Assembly (NCBI GenBank): GCA_017475045.1
Contig: JAFVGH010000068.1
Span: 99,783 to 163,782 of the forward strand
Direction of reading: 5' to 3'
DNA length: 64,000 nt
DNA from: Fibrobacter sp.
GTDB taxonomy: Bacteria; Fibrobacterota; Fibrobacteria; Fibrobacterales; Fibrobacteraceae
Position numbers and translations under genes: made by a program. The notes beneath the pieces were generated by a model. The model was not told the DNA's origin, ran no database searches, and saw nothing but the letters and a program-made list of their open reading frames with translations. Shown piece by piece: positions 62,268 to 64,000 of this stretch; positions within the stretch are counted from its first letter, which is position 1, and each line of letters starts with the position of its first letter.

Positions 62268-64000
62268 ATGAGCATCAAAGATTACCTCGCCGGCGCCAAA
62301 CAGGCCGGTTCCGTTCAGAAGCTGATGACCCCGGGCCTCGCCGTGGAATTTATCCAGCCCTGGTACACCCCGCTTTCTACGACCCCCTCCACTACGGGTA
62401 TTGCTGTCGGTGGTATCGGCTCCACATTCACCGCCACGCCTGCTGGCACCACTCCCGTAATGAACGTGATGCCGGGCGTGCAGGTTCGCACCGAAAAGCC
62501 TTCTGACCTCCGCTTCAACAACTTCTTCTTCCGCGAATCCGTCATCGACGCAAAGGCCGCTCTTGAAATCGTCGACTTCGCCGGCTTCACACAGATGCTC
62601 GCCAAGTACCCGCTGGTAGACGCCAAGGGCGAAGCCCTCTTCACCGCCGCAGAACTTGCCAACCAGAAGAAAGCAGAAGCCAAGCTTAACAAGGCCATAG
62701 CCGAAAAGAATTTCTTCAAGAACAATGCCGCCGACTTTGAACGTTGGCACATCGAATGGAGCGACCGCACCGCCGCCCTCCTCAAGAAGGCCGGTGCCGA
62801 ACTCAACCGTAGCGCCGTCATCGACTTCTTCAACGGCGTCGTGGGCGAAAAGGCTGTGCGCCAGGGCGCCCTTACCGCCGCATGGGCAAACGACAGCGAA
62901 TTCCTGGGACAGGCCGGTTACGATGCCGCCAAGATGCAGTACGCAGCCCTCTACCCCGTGAGCGAAACCAAGTACGAAGGCAAGGGCGTGCAGATTACCA
63001 AAACCCAGTCCAGCTACGTGACCCCGGGTGATGAACGCCTCTCCAGCCTCCCGGTGAACGCCACCGTGTTCACGCTCGAAAATACCACCAAGGAAACCCG
63101 CGAGATCACGATTGTGCAGGTGCAGGACTGCATCGCCGGTTACATGGCCAAGAAGGACCGCCAGGGCGTTCAGGATTCCAGCTTCGTGCTCGTGCCCGCC
63201 GCACGTTTCCCGAAGGGCGTGAAGTTTGAGAAGCAGGCAGGCGATGGTCGCGAAGTCCGCGGTCTCGAATTCTACAACGAAAAGCCGCTCGCCGAAAGCG
63301 ATTTTAATGGTTGCATGGGCGTGTCTGTCGCATGGAACAAGAAAGACAACCTGAACGTTTCCGTGAAGCCGATGTTCTACCAGGATGACGCCGCCTCTGT
63401 TTTGAAGGGCGCTCTCCGCAGCGGCCGCGTTTGCGAAGCCTGGGTCAAGAACGTTTACAGCGGCCGCGAAACGATTGCTGGCGCCGTCGCTGTTACCGCG
63501 GTTCTCAAGCCGAAGCAGAAGGTCAGCTTCCAGTTCAACCTGGTGCTCGACTTCCCCGAAATCAAGCTGAACAAGCTCACTTCCGCCAAGAAGTACACCG
63601 CATTCTTCCCCGAAGCTTATGGCCGCGTGGGCGCCATCCTCGAAGAAGCCCTCGCCGCCGACAAGAACATGGACGCTCGCCTCAAGGCATTCGAAGCACT
63701 CGTCCCGAAGAAGGCCGTGGCCAAACTTTACAAGACCGCCGCCAAGCAGGATGAATTCAAGAGTCTCGCTCTCAACACCCTCAGCTTCCTCGCCGAAGCC
63801 ACCGTGTGGGACAAGGACGACCGCTTCCTCGTCCGCGAATGCGCCGACTATCCGTTCTTCAACTCCCTCGACGTTTACTTCTACGGTAGCTTCAGCCTGA
63901 TGGCTCTGATGCCGCGCCTCGACGGTGTGGTGATGAAGCGCTTCGGTGATGCGATTCTCGCCGTGAACGACAACCGTCGCCGCCACCACGAATACGTGAA
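62268..64000 (+). CDS. GH116-like glycosidase (3' end beyond window)
   Basis: An open frame of 577 codons that continues past the edge. Near the N-terminus is GIAVGGIGSTFTATPAGTTP, a glycine-rich start like that of the GH116/DUF608 family of beta-glucosidases and glucosylceramidases, whose N-terminal beta-sandwich precedes an (alpha/alpha)6 barrel. Close to the visible end DYPFFNSLDVYFYGSFSLMALMPRLD matches the conserved block of these enzymes (for example human GBA2 has YNTYDVHFYASFALIM). No signal peptide is seen, so it appears cytoplasmic. The catalytic residues cannot be assigned here. Start ATG 62268 is favoured by GGGA at 62258-62261; ATG 62256 is an alternative. It lies divergent from the tandem envelope genes. 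Confidence 0.82.
   Translation, partial: MSIKDYLAGAKQAGSVQKLMTPGLAVEFIQPWYTPLSTTPSTTGIAVGGIGSTFTATPAGTTPVMNVMPGVQVRTEKPSDLRFNNFFFRESVIDAKAALEIVDFAGFTQMLAKYPLVDAKGEALFTAAELANQKKAEAKLNKAIAEKNFFKNNAADFERWHIEWSDRTAALLKKAGAELNRSAVIDFFNGVVGEKAVRQGALTAAWANDSEFLGQAGYDAAKMQYAALYPVSETKYEGKGVQITKTQSSYVTPGDERLSSLPVNATVFTLENTTKETREITIVQVQDCIAGYMAKKDRQGVQDSSFVLVPAARFPKGVKFEKQAGDGREVRGLEFYNEKPLAESDFNGCMGVSVAWNKKDNLNVSVKPMFYQDDAASVLKGALRSGRVCEAWVKNVYSGRETIAGAVAVTAVLKPKQKVSFQFNLVLDFPEIKLNKLTSAKKYTAFFPEAYGRVGAILEEALAADKNMDARLKAFEALVPKKAVAKLYKTAAKQDEFKSLALNTLSFLAEATVWDKDDRFLVRECADYPFFNSLDVYFYGSFSLMALMPRLDGVVMKRFGDAILAVNDNRRRHHEYV

Noticed and set aside
62250..63989. 579-codon open frame on the minus strand
   Set aside because: It is rich in Glu/Val/His/Gly with no motif and lies opposite the GH116-like frame, which shows conserved blocks.

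Overview
The window comes from a Fibrobacter-type genome (phylum Fibrobacterota, Gram-negative cellulose degraders of the gut). Three things point there: six genes carry the Fibrobacter succinogenes major paralogous (FISUMP) domain, one gene encodes a GH16 glucanase in the same circularly permuted order as the known F. succinogenes lichenase, and there are many Ser-rich-linker lipoproteins. No rRNA, CRISPR array, prophage, transposase or reverse transcriptase was seen. One tRNA gene (Gly, TCC) is present. Genes are densely packed on both strands, usually in short operons.

Layout. 1-5.9 kb (minus): ribD (cut by the window edge), a rhodanese lipoprotein, a PAS-type membrane protein, an unknown envelope protein, a lamin-tail-domain surface protein and an M23 peptidase. 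6.1-10 kb (plus): a long DUF349-repeat protein and a Sua5-type threonylcarbamoyl-AMP synthase. 10.2-16.3 kb: a DUF3332 lipoprotein, a membrane diguanylate cyclase, a metzincin-like lipoprotein and ComEC. 16.3-21.5 kb: histidine genes (hisN-hisC), an envelope protein and clpB. 21.7-24.2 kb: two lipoproteins, one FISUMP. 24.2-26.8 kb: trxA-hisF-tldD. 26.8-31.8 kb: a three-gene envelope operon with two PCMD-type lipoproteins. 31.9-38.8 kb: a FISUMP lipoprotein, PEGA and DUF1007 proteins, an RNA m5C methyltransferase, YbaK and an LTA-synthase-like sulfatase. 38.9-43.2 kb: thiC facing sufS-tcdA-dtd. 43.3-49.5 kb: two FISUMP genes, epmA, a TlpA-like thioredoxin and pilT-pilC. 49.8-54.2 kb: permuted GH16, an M16 peptidase, infC-rpmI-rplT and tRNA-Gly. 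54.2-57.3 kb: a tandem FISUMP pair. 57.6-64 kb: a TrmA-like methyltransferase, an MFS transporter, a Nudix hydrolase, two tandem paralogous envelope proteins and the start of a GH116-like glycosidase that runs off the window.

Themes. Much of the window builds the cell surface: lipoproteins (FISUMP, PCMD, metzincin), predicted outer-membrane proteins, peptidoglycan and envelope enzymes, twitching motors and two polysaccharide-active enzymes. The rest is translation and tRNA quality control (infC-rpmI-rplT, epmA, dtd, ybaK, tcdA, Sua5) and core biosynthesis (his, thi, rib).

The most unusual signals are: (1) two unrelated genes, thiC and rplT, each followed by a second copy of their own 3' coding end, with almost all coding differences synonymous, as expected if a gene end was replaced and the old one displaced; (2) a set of genes with a TAnnTT-like hexamer ending 6-8 nt before the start codon and no Shine-Dalgarno, suggesting leaderless mRNAs; (3) infC apparently starting at TTG with a strong Shine-Dalgarno; (4) the FISUMP family itself, whose domain keeps an invariant frame around a variable core.
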